Of a stretch of 64,000 nucleotides of DNA, positions 29,619 through 41,296 are shown one piece after another. The stretch comes from Calendula officinalis (Eukaryota > Streptophyta > Magnoliopsida > Asterales > Asteraceae), in the NCBI GenBank assembly GCA_963853835.1, contig OY970821.1:52034646-52098645 (forward strand), written 5' to 3'. A program made the position numbers and the translations under genes. The notes under the pieces are model-generated. The model saw only the letters and a program-made list of their open reading frames with translations. It was not told where the DNA came from and did no database searches. Within the stretch, counting starts at the first letter, position 1; each line of letters opens with the position of its first letter.

Positions 29619-32015
29619 TGTTAGGAATATTATTATTAATATTCATTAAAGATTTGATATGTCAAAACTATTAAACTACAAGGACCTAAGTCGATGATAT
29701 GAAGTTCAAGATTCAAATAAAGATTTAGGAGATAATCATTAATGTAAAAAGATATAGTATATCTTTATTAGTTTAAAAGATTTAGTCATTATCTTTTTCT
29801 TGTAAGTCTTGGGTTTTCTATTATATAAAGAAACCTAATGACATAGAATTAGATGTTCTTAGAACCCACGTTTTAACGTGTTTTGTGTGTAAAAACCTAA
29901 GCCTCAAGGTCGTATGATCCTGTTTAACGAAGAACCGTTCTATGTATTTATATATAGAATTGAGGCTTTTAATGATGAAAACTTGTTTAGCTATACATAT
30001 ATGTTCAACTAATTCCGCAATTTTATGTTTTGTATATGCTTATTCCAGATCAAGAACTAACTATTCTTGAGCCTAAAGATCTATGTTTATGAAGAGTTAT
30101 TCGATCTTCACAATTGGTATCAGAGCACGGTGGCTCAGATCTGGAATCAAACAAGAATCTATCAATGATTATAAGAAAAATAAAAATCATTAAAAAGAAA
30201 AAAAAAACAAAGGATAGAGTTGACGCGAAAGGCAGAGACACAGAGCCAAAAGGTTTTGGTTGATCGATGCTAGCAGATTCTCTACGAGTAATAAAACGAA
30301 GGAGATTTGCCATTGCTGATCTAATGAATGCTCAACTTGCAACGGAAAAGCTTGCTGTCGCAAAGCAAAATTATGGCCAAGAAATCCGTGTATTTGAGAC
30401 AACACCAACAATCTCTCAAATCTCAAGTGATGCCTCCAACAGTGAAGAACAAGATGACTTGGAATTCAGCACATAAGATTATTATCGCATTTTGTCTACC
30501 AAAAGGGAAGATAAATATTTAAAAACAAAGAAAAAAACGGTGCAATTCGCCAGATACGTATCGGAAACAAAGGGGGAGTGGAACCCTAATTTTGTGATCT
30601 CAGTATCAAATTACTACTGGTATATTTACTCACTACTGATCAGTAGTATATTATTTTACTACTGATCTTGTTTCAACTTGTTACTGCTCCTAATACCAAT
30701 ACACTACTGATCAGTAGTATATCAGGTTACTACTGATCCGATGCTCAATTCCGATTTTACTACTGGTAACAACAATTTACTACTGATCCATGTCAATTTT
30801 TCTACTGATCAACATCAGTAATAAAAAATCAGAATTTACTACTGCTGCGTTGACTGATCAGTATTAATCAGTACTGACCGGAAAAATTTTAAATTTTTTT
30901 TTTACTGAGTTCTTCCATACAACTGATACATCATATTTTGGAAAGCATGTCACACACCATGCTCATTCCATACCACGGTTTATTGATCGTATCTGAAAAT
31001 AATGTGAAACGAATCACATTATTCACACACACAGGTTGAAGGCATAATGAAGATAAAGGAAAGTTTTTATTTGCTACATATTTGATCTTTATCAATTGAT
31101 TACAGAAGATAATTGATTATATTTTATTTGAAGATGAAGTGGAAAATCTTACTACATAAGATGTTATGTATTGTTGTAACTGCAATTCAACCGAATCTTA
31201 ACGAAAAGATCTGTTGAAGACTAAGATAAGCAAGTCTCTCATACAAGATATGATGTTGCTGATTACTATATTTAGACGGAATGTGATGCTTAGTTTGAGT
31301 TTCTACTTCAACTTCAAATAGAAGATAGTTGATTTTCAATGTAATTAATATAGCCTTGAAGAACACATGAATGATATCAAACTTTTAGGGGAAGAAAAAG
31401 TGTTGATCATTCAAGGGGAAGTTCAAGTTTCTCGGATTTATTTGATTATGTCAAAAAGGGGAAGAGACTTGAAGATTCCTAGCTAATTCTACAAGTTTTG
31501 TCAAATCAAATAGGGGAAGATTGTTAGGAATATTATTATTAATATTCATTAAAGATTTGATATGTCAAAACTATTAAACTACAAGGACCTAAGTCGATGA
31601 TATGAAGTTCAAGATTCAAATAAAGATTTAGGAGATAATCATTAATGTAAAAAGATATAGTATATCTTTATTAGTTTAAAAGATTTAGTCATTATCTTTT
31701 CCTTGTAAGTCTTGGGTTTTCTAGTATATAAAGAAACATAATGACATAGAATTAGATGTTCTTAGAACCCACGTTTTAACGTGTTTTGTGTGTAAAAACC
31801 TAAGCCTCAAGGTCGTATGATCCTGTTTAACGAAGAACCGTTCTATGTATTTATATATAGAATTGAGGCTTTTAATGATGAAAACTTGTTTAGCTATACA
31901 TATATGTTCAACTAATTCCGCAATTTTATGTTTTGTATATGCTTATTCCAGATCAAGAACTAACTATTCTTGAGCCTAAAGATCTATGTTTATGAAGAGT
32001 TATTCGATCTTCACA
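29619..32015 (+). mobile_element. Element 3: 2.4 kb non-autonomous LTR retrotransposon
   Basis: LTRs of 494 bp (29619-30112 and 31522-32015) start TGTTAGGAATATT and end GATCTTCACA. They differ at about three sites and are flanked by the 5 bp duplication AGGCT (29614-29618, 32016-32020). A PBS (TGGTATCAGAGC, 30115-30126) and a PPT (TAGGGGAAGAT before 31522) are present. The 1.4 kb interior has no gag or pol; the only frame of note, 30267-30476, encodes an unrecognised 69-residue peptide. The LTRs show no similarity to element 1, yet the interior carries a dense ACTACTG block. Confidence 0.93.
30600..30850 (+). repeat. ACTACTG motif cluster inside element 3
   Basis: About ten copies of TACTACTGGT, TACTACTGATC and variants in 250 bp, some as inverted pairs forming the palindrome TACTACTGATCAGTAGTA-like core (for example near 30,640 and 30,710). 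Same motif as element 1. Confidence 0.9.
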
Positions 32016-32020
32016 AGGCT

Positions 32021-33400
32021 TGATGAGGTTGGGTAATGGGTTCGGGTGAAAACGGGCCATCATTTAGTTGACTGGTAAACAATTATTTGTTCTATTTTTT
32101 CTACCATGAATAAGCTAATTGTGATTATATATAAAATGTTGCAAGTGTTGGAAAATTTGTGATGAATATGGGTTTTCAATAACTTTGAACTTATATAATT
32201 ATATGTATATTTGTTATATATAATTACAAGCTGGTAGTTTTGCGTTCTCCTTTGTGGGAGCTACGCAACAAGCTAAAGAATGTCCAATATAGAGATGTAG
32301 TGAATGAAATATCGACTCTCAAAGTCGGGTGTTAGAAACAAGAAATGTTGGCAACTTGTCCCACATTCAAAAATACCAAACATATGTGTGGTTTATAAGG
32401 TAGGAAGTGAGATAGTGGTTAAACCCTTATGTGGACATGAATGCAACTCTGAAAATCACAAGGTCATGTGTGACTATTTTTTGCAACTCGTCAACAAGAA
32501 GGATCATACTGACCTGCACAGACCGACCTGATGCACAATAGTTACGGTTTTGGATGTAGATTACGATTTTATGTTAGGTAGTATTGAATGAGTTTATTGT
32601 TTGAGTTTTTCTAACATGTGCCCCTTAAAGGGACGTGTCGTGCAAGTCGAATGTAAGGGGGAAAGGACTCGTCTTTTTCAGCGATTAAAGAGGGGACGGA
32701 GGTGGCGACCTCACGATTACGAGTAGTATTTGGCACATGTTTAGTTTATTAATTCATTCAAAGCCACCATTACAATATATGTTAGAAAAACCCTTAATGT
32801 TTTTATTAAACAAAAGTTATCATTTAACCTATAAAATGAGAAATTGTGGCTCATTTGTAGATATGCTTTGATTCACCCAAACACATACTATCACGGATTT
32901 GCTTTCTTTCTTGTTCTTAATCGCATAGAATTTCAGTAAGTATTCAAACATTTTTCATATCTGCTAGTACAAATTACTTGGTAATTGTTTTACCCTAAGA
33001 AATAGACGATTAATTTATTTTAAGGGAATCGTATTAAATCATCAGACTCAACAAAACTCTTTATCTAATTTTTTGTTTACATATTTCGTTTCATTATTTG
33101 TAATTATATTCGTCATTTCCTTTCTTGTATTGCATTTTATCTACAAACTGGGTATTAGCTCATACAATAAGATGATATGAAAATTATATATGTAGGGTTG
33201 AGAGACATAATTTTAATCATATTGTAGAATGTAGGGTTGAGAGACATCATTTTAATCATATTTTTCTTTAGCTCCAACATTTTATCCTTTGTTTAATAGT
33301 TTAGAAATGAAATGGATTTCAACCAAACAATATTAAAAGACACCTTAATATGAAAGTTTTGCTCGGAATATTTCATAACTATCATTAATTTTTTACAAAA
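32021..33400. repeat. Unit 1 spacer 3' of LHCB2 copy 2
   Basis: Duplicated at 53,057-54,385. A frame at 32304-32531 (75 residues, two CxxH/C-like groups such as LCGHEC) is present in both copies but is broken in the second (an early TAA), and I do not recognise it. There is a small local tandem duplication (GTAGGGTTGAGAGACAT at ~33,193 and ~33,231), one copy of which is missing in unit 2. Confidence 0.7.
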
Positions 33401-33410
33401 ATATTCTAAC

Positions 33411-34232
33411 TCATTTTCCAGGCACAAAGTTGGTAGCATAAGCCCAAGCATTGTTAGCTACAAAGAACCCAAACATCGAAAACATGGCCAATCGACCATT
33501 CTTAAGCTCCTTAACCTTCAACTCAGCAAATGCTTCTGGATCATCAGCCAATCCAAGTGGGTCAAAAGATCCACCAGGGTAAATATTGTCAAGCCCTTCA
33601 CCAAGTGGGCGTCCACCAACACGGTACCCTTCAATGAGGCCCATGAGAACCACCTGCGAAGCCCAAATCGCTAAAATGCTTTGGGCGTGGACCAGGTTCG
33701 GGTTTCCAAGGTAGTCGAGCCCACCTTCTGAGAAAATCTGGGATCCCGCCTTGAACCAGACCGCTTCACCGAATTTGACACCGTTCTTGGAAAGAATCTC
33801 AGGGAACACGCACCCGAGTGCACCAAGCATGGCCCACCGAGAGTGGATCACTTCAAGCTCACGGTTCTTGGCGAATGTCTCGGGGTCAGCCGATAACCCA
33901 GCAGTGTCCCAACCGTAGTCACCGGGGAATTCACCGCTTAGGTATGACGGAGTTTGCTCGGAGAACGGGCCCAAGTACTTTGGGCGGTCCGGGCCATACC
34001 TATATTAAACCATACAATATCATTTTATTTAGTTTTCAATTTCCACATCTATAAACTTGAAACTTTCAAAGTGTGAATTATTTTACCAAATGCTTTGCGG
34101 TGCACTTTTGACGGTTCGGCGCATGGTGAATCGTCCACCATTGTAGCTTCCAGTTTTCTTGACGAGCTCGTTTTGTGGCTTGAGTGCCACCTGTCCGGCG
34201 AATGCTGACTGTTGGATTGAAGAGGTTGCCAT
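33411..34232 (-). CDS. LHCB2: LHCB2 copy 2, in-frame 63 bp deletion
   Basis: Exons 34087-34232 and 33411-33999 give an open frame of 244 residues. Compared with copy 1 it lacks residues 229-249, which cover the end of the third transmembrane helix, the GKGP turn and the lumenal amphipathic segment. It reads FGFF directly into VANNAW. There are also Gly-to-Arg and Lys-to-Asn changes before the YPGGSFDPLG segment. Transit peptide, RRTVK site, WYGPDR motif, intron and promoter boxes are retained. A protein could be made but would probably not fold as a normal antenna subunit. Calling it a pseudogene would also be defensible. Confidence 0.85.
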
Positions 34233-34293
34233 TGAGATTAAAGAAAAGTTGAAAGATTGGTGTGTGTGTTGATGGTGGCGAACTAGACTCATG

Positions 34294-34430
34294 TTATATA
34301 CTGCATTAAATAAGCTTGATGGATTAGGATTTAGGATGTGTACAAAATTCAGCACCATCTGATTGGTTTATTGGATCTGGTTTCTGATTTTGAGTGCTGA
34401 GATGTAGGACCTTCTTCTGCCACGTGTCTC
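34294..34430 (-). promoter_or_regulatory. LHCB2 copy 2 promoter
   Basis: The same TATATAA, CCAAT and CACGTG boxes as copy 1, at equivalent distances. Confidence 0.7.
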
Positions 34431-34697
34431 TCAGATTTCTTGCTGTGTTGTGTTGATTCTGAGCCACCAAAAAATGATTAATAATAAGAACAAAACAAAT
34501 TATACAATTTGTTGGATAAGGAGATAAAACAAGAGATATAAAATGTATAACTCACTCTCTTTGACGTTTTTTGCAATGTTTGAACGACCTGTTGGTGTGG
34601 TGTTGACTGGATGTAGCTGGGTTAATATGTAAGATGTGGGTCGGATTAAAGTGCAAGGTTTTTAACCAAACCATGTTGAACCGGGCCTGCCCAAGAA

Positions 34698-35571
34698 ACT
34701 GAATTTGGCGGCTTTTTTTATTTTTAAAATTTTAACCTTATGCTATATGATACTTCTGTGTGTCGTGAAATGTTTTAACCTAATGCTTCATTCGTGAATC
34801 ATCACCTTCGTCTTTCTTTATCATCTTCCAGATTGAGTATCTTCTTATCGGTAATTTTCTGAATTTCGATTACTTACAAAAAATTTCGTAACTAACTTAT
34901 CATAAAGACATAAATAATGAACAATATTGTAATCTAGTTCAATCGGTTCGACTAGTTTGACAGTCTTTAAGGAATCCGTCACCACGATTTTAAATTCCCA
35001 CTATACAGAGGTAATGATCCGATCCATTTTACATAAAAATAGAGAGTAAAATTTAGAGTCCGGTTTAACATCGGTTATGTTTTTTTTATTAAAACAATAA
35101 TACTAAAATGTTATAACCGTTTGAATTATTCAATTTCCTAATCTTTTAAGCTAGACTTTTTAAATTATACTTATTTCAGTAATTATTAATAGAATGCGAC
35201 TACATAATTTGGTTAATACGTGAAAATAATAGATAAATTTCCATTTATTTGAAGGAGTGGATACAAATTTTCCTAATCACTTACGTTGAATAACTTTTGA
35301 ATTGCGACAACCGACACTTTTCTCAACAATTCTTAATTCTTTTTAGTTTTTTTAACCTCAGAATTATAAAATATATATAAAAAAAAATATGTATATACTG
35401 TATACCCTATTAAAATACTTTAGGACCCACTTTTCTCCTCGCCCGTTTTCTTCGAGCAGTCGAAGTGAATAAACGATGGAGAAGAACCGATGAGCCGTGA
35501 GATTGGTTTGACAAAAGTGACACAACCGAAGTGAAGACCGACGTGCTCGTTAACACCTGTCTTATAGTATC
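34698..35571. repeat. Distal LHCB2 upstream spacer, unit 2
   Basis: AT-rich DNA shared with 55,746-56,617 of unit 3 and missing from unit 1. It ends at GTATC, the target duplication of element 2. No gene recognised. Confidence 0.75.
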
Positions 35572-36551
35572 TGTTGGATCCCAACAACACAACCGTGTTG
35601 CGTTATGGCCGAGTGACGAAGATACGATAAGTAAATAACAACAAGGTTTCAATGATTAAGAGTTTTATTAAAAACAGCTTAATACAATACAAAGTTTGCG
35701 GAAATAGATAGTACACACTACCTAAAACTCTATACTTGAGTTGACACTTTAGACCGCTCAAACTAGAAGAGATATACACTGAGAGTTATATCAGCTGATA
35801 CTAACAGCTGATATTAATGCCTTAGTAATAACTATGGAGGAGTTAATACTTAGACAATAACTAACTCTCAGATAATGTTCTTGTGCTTATGATTTCTAAG
35901 ATACTCTGAAGGGTTAAAGGTGTGTTGTAAATGCAAGCATTTACATTTGCATTTATAGCCCAAGATCCATGTTCCTTAGTCCACAAGTTTGACGATGTGT
36001 AAACATATTATTCGTCGATGTAGACTTGCCATGGATCATTAAATGCGATTGCACAAGTTATCATCCCGAGTGTACTTTGTGTCCACTTCTTCCGGTACCT
36101 TTTCTGACGCACAGTGAAAGGTGTACTACACAAGTACAGAAGTTGTTGACTTTCTCTTTACATGCTTGAGGGACAAACGATGAAGTTGTACTGACATTAT
36201 CTTCTATTCCAAAATAGAAGATCTTCATCATTTTCTTCTTCTTTGAGCGGGAAAGGGAAATGTTCAAGGTGTCAATGAACATTTCCTTTAAGTCTTTATC
36301 TGCAGCAGGTACTATCAGCTGATTCCACAATCAGCTGAGTAGTCTTCTTCTTGTCTTTGTCCTTTGGCCATAGACTTCGAATGAACTCTCGTTAATAGCT
36401 GCTGATTTGACTTGTATCCTAAAGCTAAGTACGTACTCAGCTGAAGGTTTATTGTATATACTTGCTTCATATGAGATACTTACTTCTGCTGTTATTTATT
36501 CTTCTTGGCTGTCGAGCATCAAATCTTATTTACTTAGTCTTGGGACTAACA
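35572..36551 (-). repeat. Element 2A 3' LTR
   Basis: 980 bp partner of 46936-47915. Two of the CAGCTG motifs seen in the 5' LTR are altered here (CATATG and TCTGCTG). Confidence 0.95.
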
Positions 36552-36561
36552 ATCTCCCCCT
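36552..36561 (-). promoter_or_regulatory. Element 2A polypurine tract
   Basis: Minus-strand GGGGGAGAT adjoins the 3' LTR, nearly identical to that of element 1. Confidence 0.85.
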
Positions 36562-36756
36562 ATTTGATGCAATCGAATAGCCGTATAAGTGTAACCCTGT
36601 AATGATTCAGCTGAAAGGAGTCAGCTGAATACTTATGTACTTTGACCCTTAGGGTTCTTTTGTATTTGTTTATCTTTTTACAATTTTTACAAGTATATTA
36701 CAAAGTTTTGATTTTCTATTGATAAGGAAATTAAAGTACAAGGAAAATAAAAAAAA

Positions 36757-39700
36757 CTATAATGTCTTGGACATAGCCGATCCAAGGACATTGTGACACA
36801 GTGAGTTGAAGGCTGAGCTTATTAGTTTCTTCATTTCTCTTCCCTCTTCAGTAGAGGAACTCAGCACCTTGTGATAGAGCATCAGTTGATCCACATCACA
36901 TAAGTTCAACTCATCTACCCGCTGGAAGCAAGGCAGCTTCTTTTTCTCCAGATAGCAAAAGCCATAAATTGGTTCTTTTACGATCAGCCCAGGGACAAAG
37001 TTAACTCCCTCGGGGATGGAATTTGTGATATTGGGTTTTGTCGTTTTGAAAATATGATGGACGACCCAATATCCAGTGATCTGGAGTCAGCAAAAGGCTC
37101 AAGGAGAACGGACTTACGTTTCTCCCCTCTCGCTGAGGAGCTTTCACCAGCAGTTTCTCTGACAATAGCAGCTTGAGATTCACACAATTCAGGAGGTATA
37201 CGATAGGCCAACTCAGGAGCTTGTTTCCTGATTGTATCGCATAGATTCTTGAAGGAGTAGATTGCGACTTGAATCCTATCTACGAGTTCTGTTATAATCC
37301 GCGATGGTCTCGCAGTTCTGGCAGCTACTTCAGCCTCTTTCCATTCATCGTAGTTGAGAATGAGGCTGATCTTGTTCAGAGCAAACTTTTCATGAAGCAC
37401 CGCATTCCCAACCCTTGTTATTACAATTTCATCAGGGCAGCTGGGATCGAATTTGGGGGCCTTTACGCTGGTGATCTTTGCTTCCTACCTACGCTGATCA
37501 AGAACCTTTTTGAACAACCTAATGTTCTCAGCTCTTTGTGCTTCAGCTTGTTGATACAGCTCTTCATGGGCTATTCTTTGAAGGGCTATGGCTGTATCAA
37601 GATCAGCAGTGGTTCCAACTTCATTTAAAATGAGGTTTTCAATCAAAGCATATGTAGGCTCCCCCTCAGCAGGATGAGGAATCTCCTGTGAAATAGGCTG
37701 AGGGTTTTGGATTTGCGGGGCTTGGACTTTTGGGACCTCAACTGATTCAAAAGAATCAACGATTTTAGTATAACCAGTTGAGGTTTCAGCTTCTTCTTCT
37801 AATGTTCCATCAGAGGTGATAGGTGGATTTCTTGAGTTGTCACCTACTGGAACGTCTTCAGTATTGGCTCCAACAGCAGAGGTGATTATAAGTTGTGAAC
37901 TTTCTTGTTCACCATATTGTTCACCTGCTGAAGTAGCCACGTTCTCCCCCTCATAGAGTGCCCGAAGAAGAGGGGTACTCTCTGGTGCTGAAGCAAGATG
38001 GACAACAGCAGCACCCTCATTAAGCTTGGCAAGAATGAGGTTGAGGGTGCCTTGGAGACCAGCGACTTGGGAAGTCAGCGAGCTGACTTCAGTCTCCATT
38101 TTGTCCAACCTGGTGGACACAGCAGCTGCTGACTCATCGATAGCCTTAGAGAGGTGGCTATGAGTGAGCGTCAACAGGGACTCTTGCTTTGATTGGGCAA
38201 GAGCCAGGCTGTCCCAAACTTCGGAGAGAAGTTTGTCGCTTTCGACTCTGTCAGAATCACGAAGGGAGTTCAGCTCTTGACGCACATAGTCGTTGAGAGA
38301 GATGAACTCGCTGGTGTTGAGGCGAATCTGATCAGAAAGAAGAACCAGCTGAGGAGTCTGAGTGTGGACCTCAGCATGCAGAGAAGTTATGCTGGAAGAG
38401 AGGTTCTCAGCAGTTTTGGAAAACTTCTTTGGAACATCCCTGCGAAGGGAGTCCATCTGCTTCCTCAGCGTGGCCATCCCAGGTCGAATCTGGGATGTAA
38501 CAACACTAGACATCAGAGTAGCACCGGCTCTGATGGGAATGCTTCCTCCAGCTTTGCTGGATTCAGCAAGGGACACTTGGACGCTTTTCGGGAGGGGGTC
38601 CGGCATGTCTCCAGCTTGAGGGGTAACCTCAGCTGTGGAAGAAGGTGTTCCCGAGGTAGGAAGAAGAGTTCCTATGGGATCCTCAGAAACTATGGGGGGT
38701 GGGTTGGGTCCAACTGAAACTTCTGGGGTTAAAACAGAAGTGCCTACTTCAGTTGTCAAAACAGGTTGAAGCCCAGATTCTTGCATCTCTTCATCATCTG
38801 AAAAGATGTACTGCTGAATGGGGATATCAGCAGAATCAAACATCATATGAAATGCTGTTTGTGAATCTGGTGCTTCGGTCTCAACAGTCGGCGAAACTGT
38901 TATGGAGACTAGAGGAAGAGTTCCTCTGGGTGGTGGGTTAGCTGCCTCACAGCTCGGTTGGCGAATACGTTCGCGATCACTGGCAGCTTGGGTGATTACC
39001 TCAGTAACAACTTGGTATAAAGTTGTCTCTTCATTGGTGGTGGTGGTTTCCTCGATCACCAGCTGGTTTAAGCTGGTAACGTTGTGGGAAACAGAAAGAA
39101 CAGCTTCAAGATTGACTTGGTTTCTAGTCAATCTATCATCAGCGGATGACTCAGTAAGTGATGAAGAAGTTGGGGGTGGTGTGTGTGCAGCTGACACTCG
39201 GGTGGCTTGGGATGAGCCACAAACTTCACCAGCAGTCTGTTGAGAGACTGAGGTTGCTTGTGGAGTTTGTTCCCTTGTTACAACGACTGATAATGAATCG
39301 GTCGAGGAGCTACGCAGAGGTGTGGAGCCGGCACTAACTCCTAAAGAATGAAATTGCCATTTTGAAGTCTGCTGACTTGTTGAGAAATCAGCAGAGTGGA
39401 TGAAAGAAAAGGGAAAAAGAGAGACAACCGGAAGTGTCTGGACAGGAACTCCAAGTATTGGTAGAGTTCCTGGAAAAACACTGTAAGAGTGAAAATGAGA
39501 AGGACTACATCCAGATGCTGATACTGCTTCTGATTGCAATCCTTCCAATTGGGATCTCGAGTGAGAACCCAACGGATTCCGGCTAAATCCTGATGATGCT
39601 GCGATCGCCAGCTCAACATCATCATCAACATCATCATCTCCACAGGTAGCAGACCCTCTTACCCTCAGCTGAGGAGAAAAGGGGCGCTGGAGGTGGGAGA

Positions 39701-40773
39701 AGATGATAAAGAGAATGAAGAGGAAGAAGCAGGGCGGTGAGCAGATCGCTTCACACGCTTCTTCCCACCATGCGGAATATCACCCGTTTCCACAATTTCC
39801 ACGTTAATGGGCATTGAGATCCCAGTGGAAGTGGTGTATTTCCATCAACAGTTTGTGTGCGATCAGTTGATGGAAATCTCTTCAGATGAGAAAAGGACTT
39901 ACCTTCTTGGAGGGCAGATTTCTTCGATGTTGCGCCCATCTTTCGATCCCTTTTGGATCTGACTCGATCATCTATGATCTTCAGCATGTACGAGGTGAGG
40001 GGAAATGCCTTCTCATCATCCTTCTTCTGGAAGATGAGGCTGGAAATGGAACGGACCATCACCGATTCCCCAGGGATGTCATCATAATCTATCTCCAGCT
40101 TTTTAAGCATCACATGTGCAACGCACAATGTGAAAAAGCAAAGATAGGGAAGGTTATTTCCCTTGCTTTTCAGCTTCGTCTTGACCTCCTCGTACACTAG
40201 TTTCCCAAAGTCGATCCGCTGACCAGTAACTAGGGCTTCAGCAAAGACTTGAATGCTGGAGTTGCACTGGTTGAGAGACCCGGAATTGCCTCCGATACCC
40301 TGAATGATGTGGGTAAAGAAATAGGCCCAGGGTCTCGTCAGCTGAGACTTCTTGAAGATCGACACCTGATCTTTTTCATTTTCTAATCTGTATCCAGTGA
40401 TACTGATTAGACTCGCTTTAGCTTCATCAACAGATTTAGTATGCTGATATTCTTCACCAGGTTGCAGATAATCGAATCCGCAAGCAACTCGGAAATCATC
40501 AAGAGAAATGGTGATTTGATGAGTTCCGACTTGCGCAGTGATGTCGTCTCCAGGAGTGGAGGCGGTCATCCAGAAATCACGCAAGAGTTCAATGATACTC
40601 TTGGTGACTCTTGTAAAGGCACCACGGATGGGGCAGTGACGCACAAACGTCACAACCGGTCGATAGATATCGTCAAGATCATCCGGTGGGGAGAAGTTGC
40701 CTACTAGGTTTGAGTTCTGAGTGAACCCAATAGCAGCCCTAGTAAGAGAAACCTTTGGGGATTTCTTCGACAT
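36757..40773 (-). pseudogene. Element 2A third ORF (ORF3), broken
   Basis: The start at 40773 gives an N-terminal domain of about 260 residues (YRPVVTFVRHCP, LRDFWMTA, FFTHIIQGIGG) that aligns by eye with element 1 ORF3. A missing base near 39,834 (GTGGTG against GTGGTGG in copy B) shifts the frame. A TAG at 37485 replaces CAG of copy B, and another base is missing near 37,049. The middle is Ser/Thr/Pro-rich with a predicted coiled coil (DKMETEVSSLTSQVAGLQGT). The C-terminal segment ends at TAG, 36757-36759. No membrane segment seen. Confidence 0.8.
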
Positions 40774-40870
40774 TTTGGGGAGAGAGGGAAGAAAGATAAA
40801 GGTTTAGAAATGGAGGGTTTTTGGAGAAAGAATTGTGGAAGGGATGAAGAAAAATGAGGAAGAGTGGTGG

Positions 40871-40880
40871 GTATTTATAG
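40871..40880 (-). promoter_or_regulatory. Candidate internal TATA box upstream of element 2A ORF3
   Basis: Minus-strand CTATAAATAC lies about 100 bp upstream of the ORF3 start (40773) and is followed by a TC-rich leader, mirroring element 1. It is conserved in copy B at about 61,923-61,932. Confidence 0.55.
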
Positions 40881-41296
40881 GGGTTTTATGGGTCGGTTTG
40901 GGTAAAGTTCGAGTTTAAACCGGGTCATAATTGGATAGTTACAAACCAACTATACACACGTTGGTTATCGTGCAAAGGTGGTTGGATGTGACAGTGTGAG
41001 AAAGTGGAGCCGTTTCTGTGTCAGGGTAGTGGAGCCGTTTCTGTGTCAGAGGTCTTGTCCCTCATAAATGCCAAATATTTCCACTCGAGTGGAAATATTT
41101 ACCACAGAGAACGTGTGGACAGGGTACGAAGATGACTTTTTGGGAGAACCAAACGTTTTAACTTATAAAACTTGATAAGTTATCATTTAAGAGATTTTAT
41201 TCAACCGACTGATACATTCAAAAGATTTTAGTCAGCTGAATGTACTAAGTGACAAGGTGAATCTTATCAGCTGCTGATAGTACTTCAGCAGTTGAT

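Noticed and set aside
32304..32531. 75-codon frame with Cys/His groups in the LHCB2 spacer
   Set aside because: The duplicate at about 53,350-53,570 has a stop in the same frame and I recognise no family, so it is not supported as a gene.
36061..36330. 89-codon minus-strand frame inside the element 2 LTR (also 47422 and 57104)
   Set aside because: It is within LTR sequence, has no recognisable domain, and is present in all three LTRs only because they are copies.
38193..40707. Plus-strand frames of 80-174 codons across element 2 ORF3
   Set aside because: Shadows of the minus-strand ORF3; the same frames recur in copy B with no retrotransposon domain.
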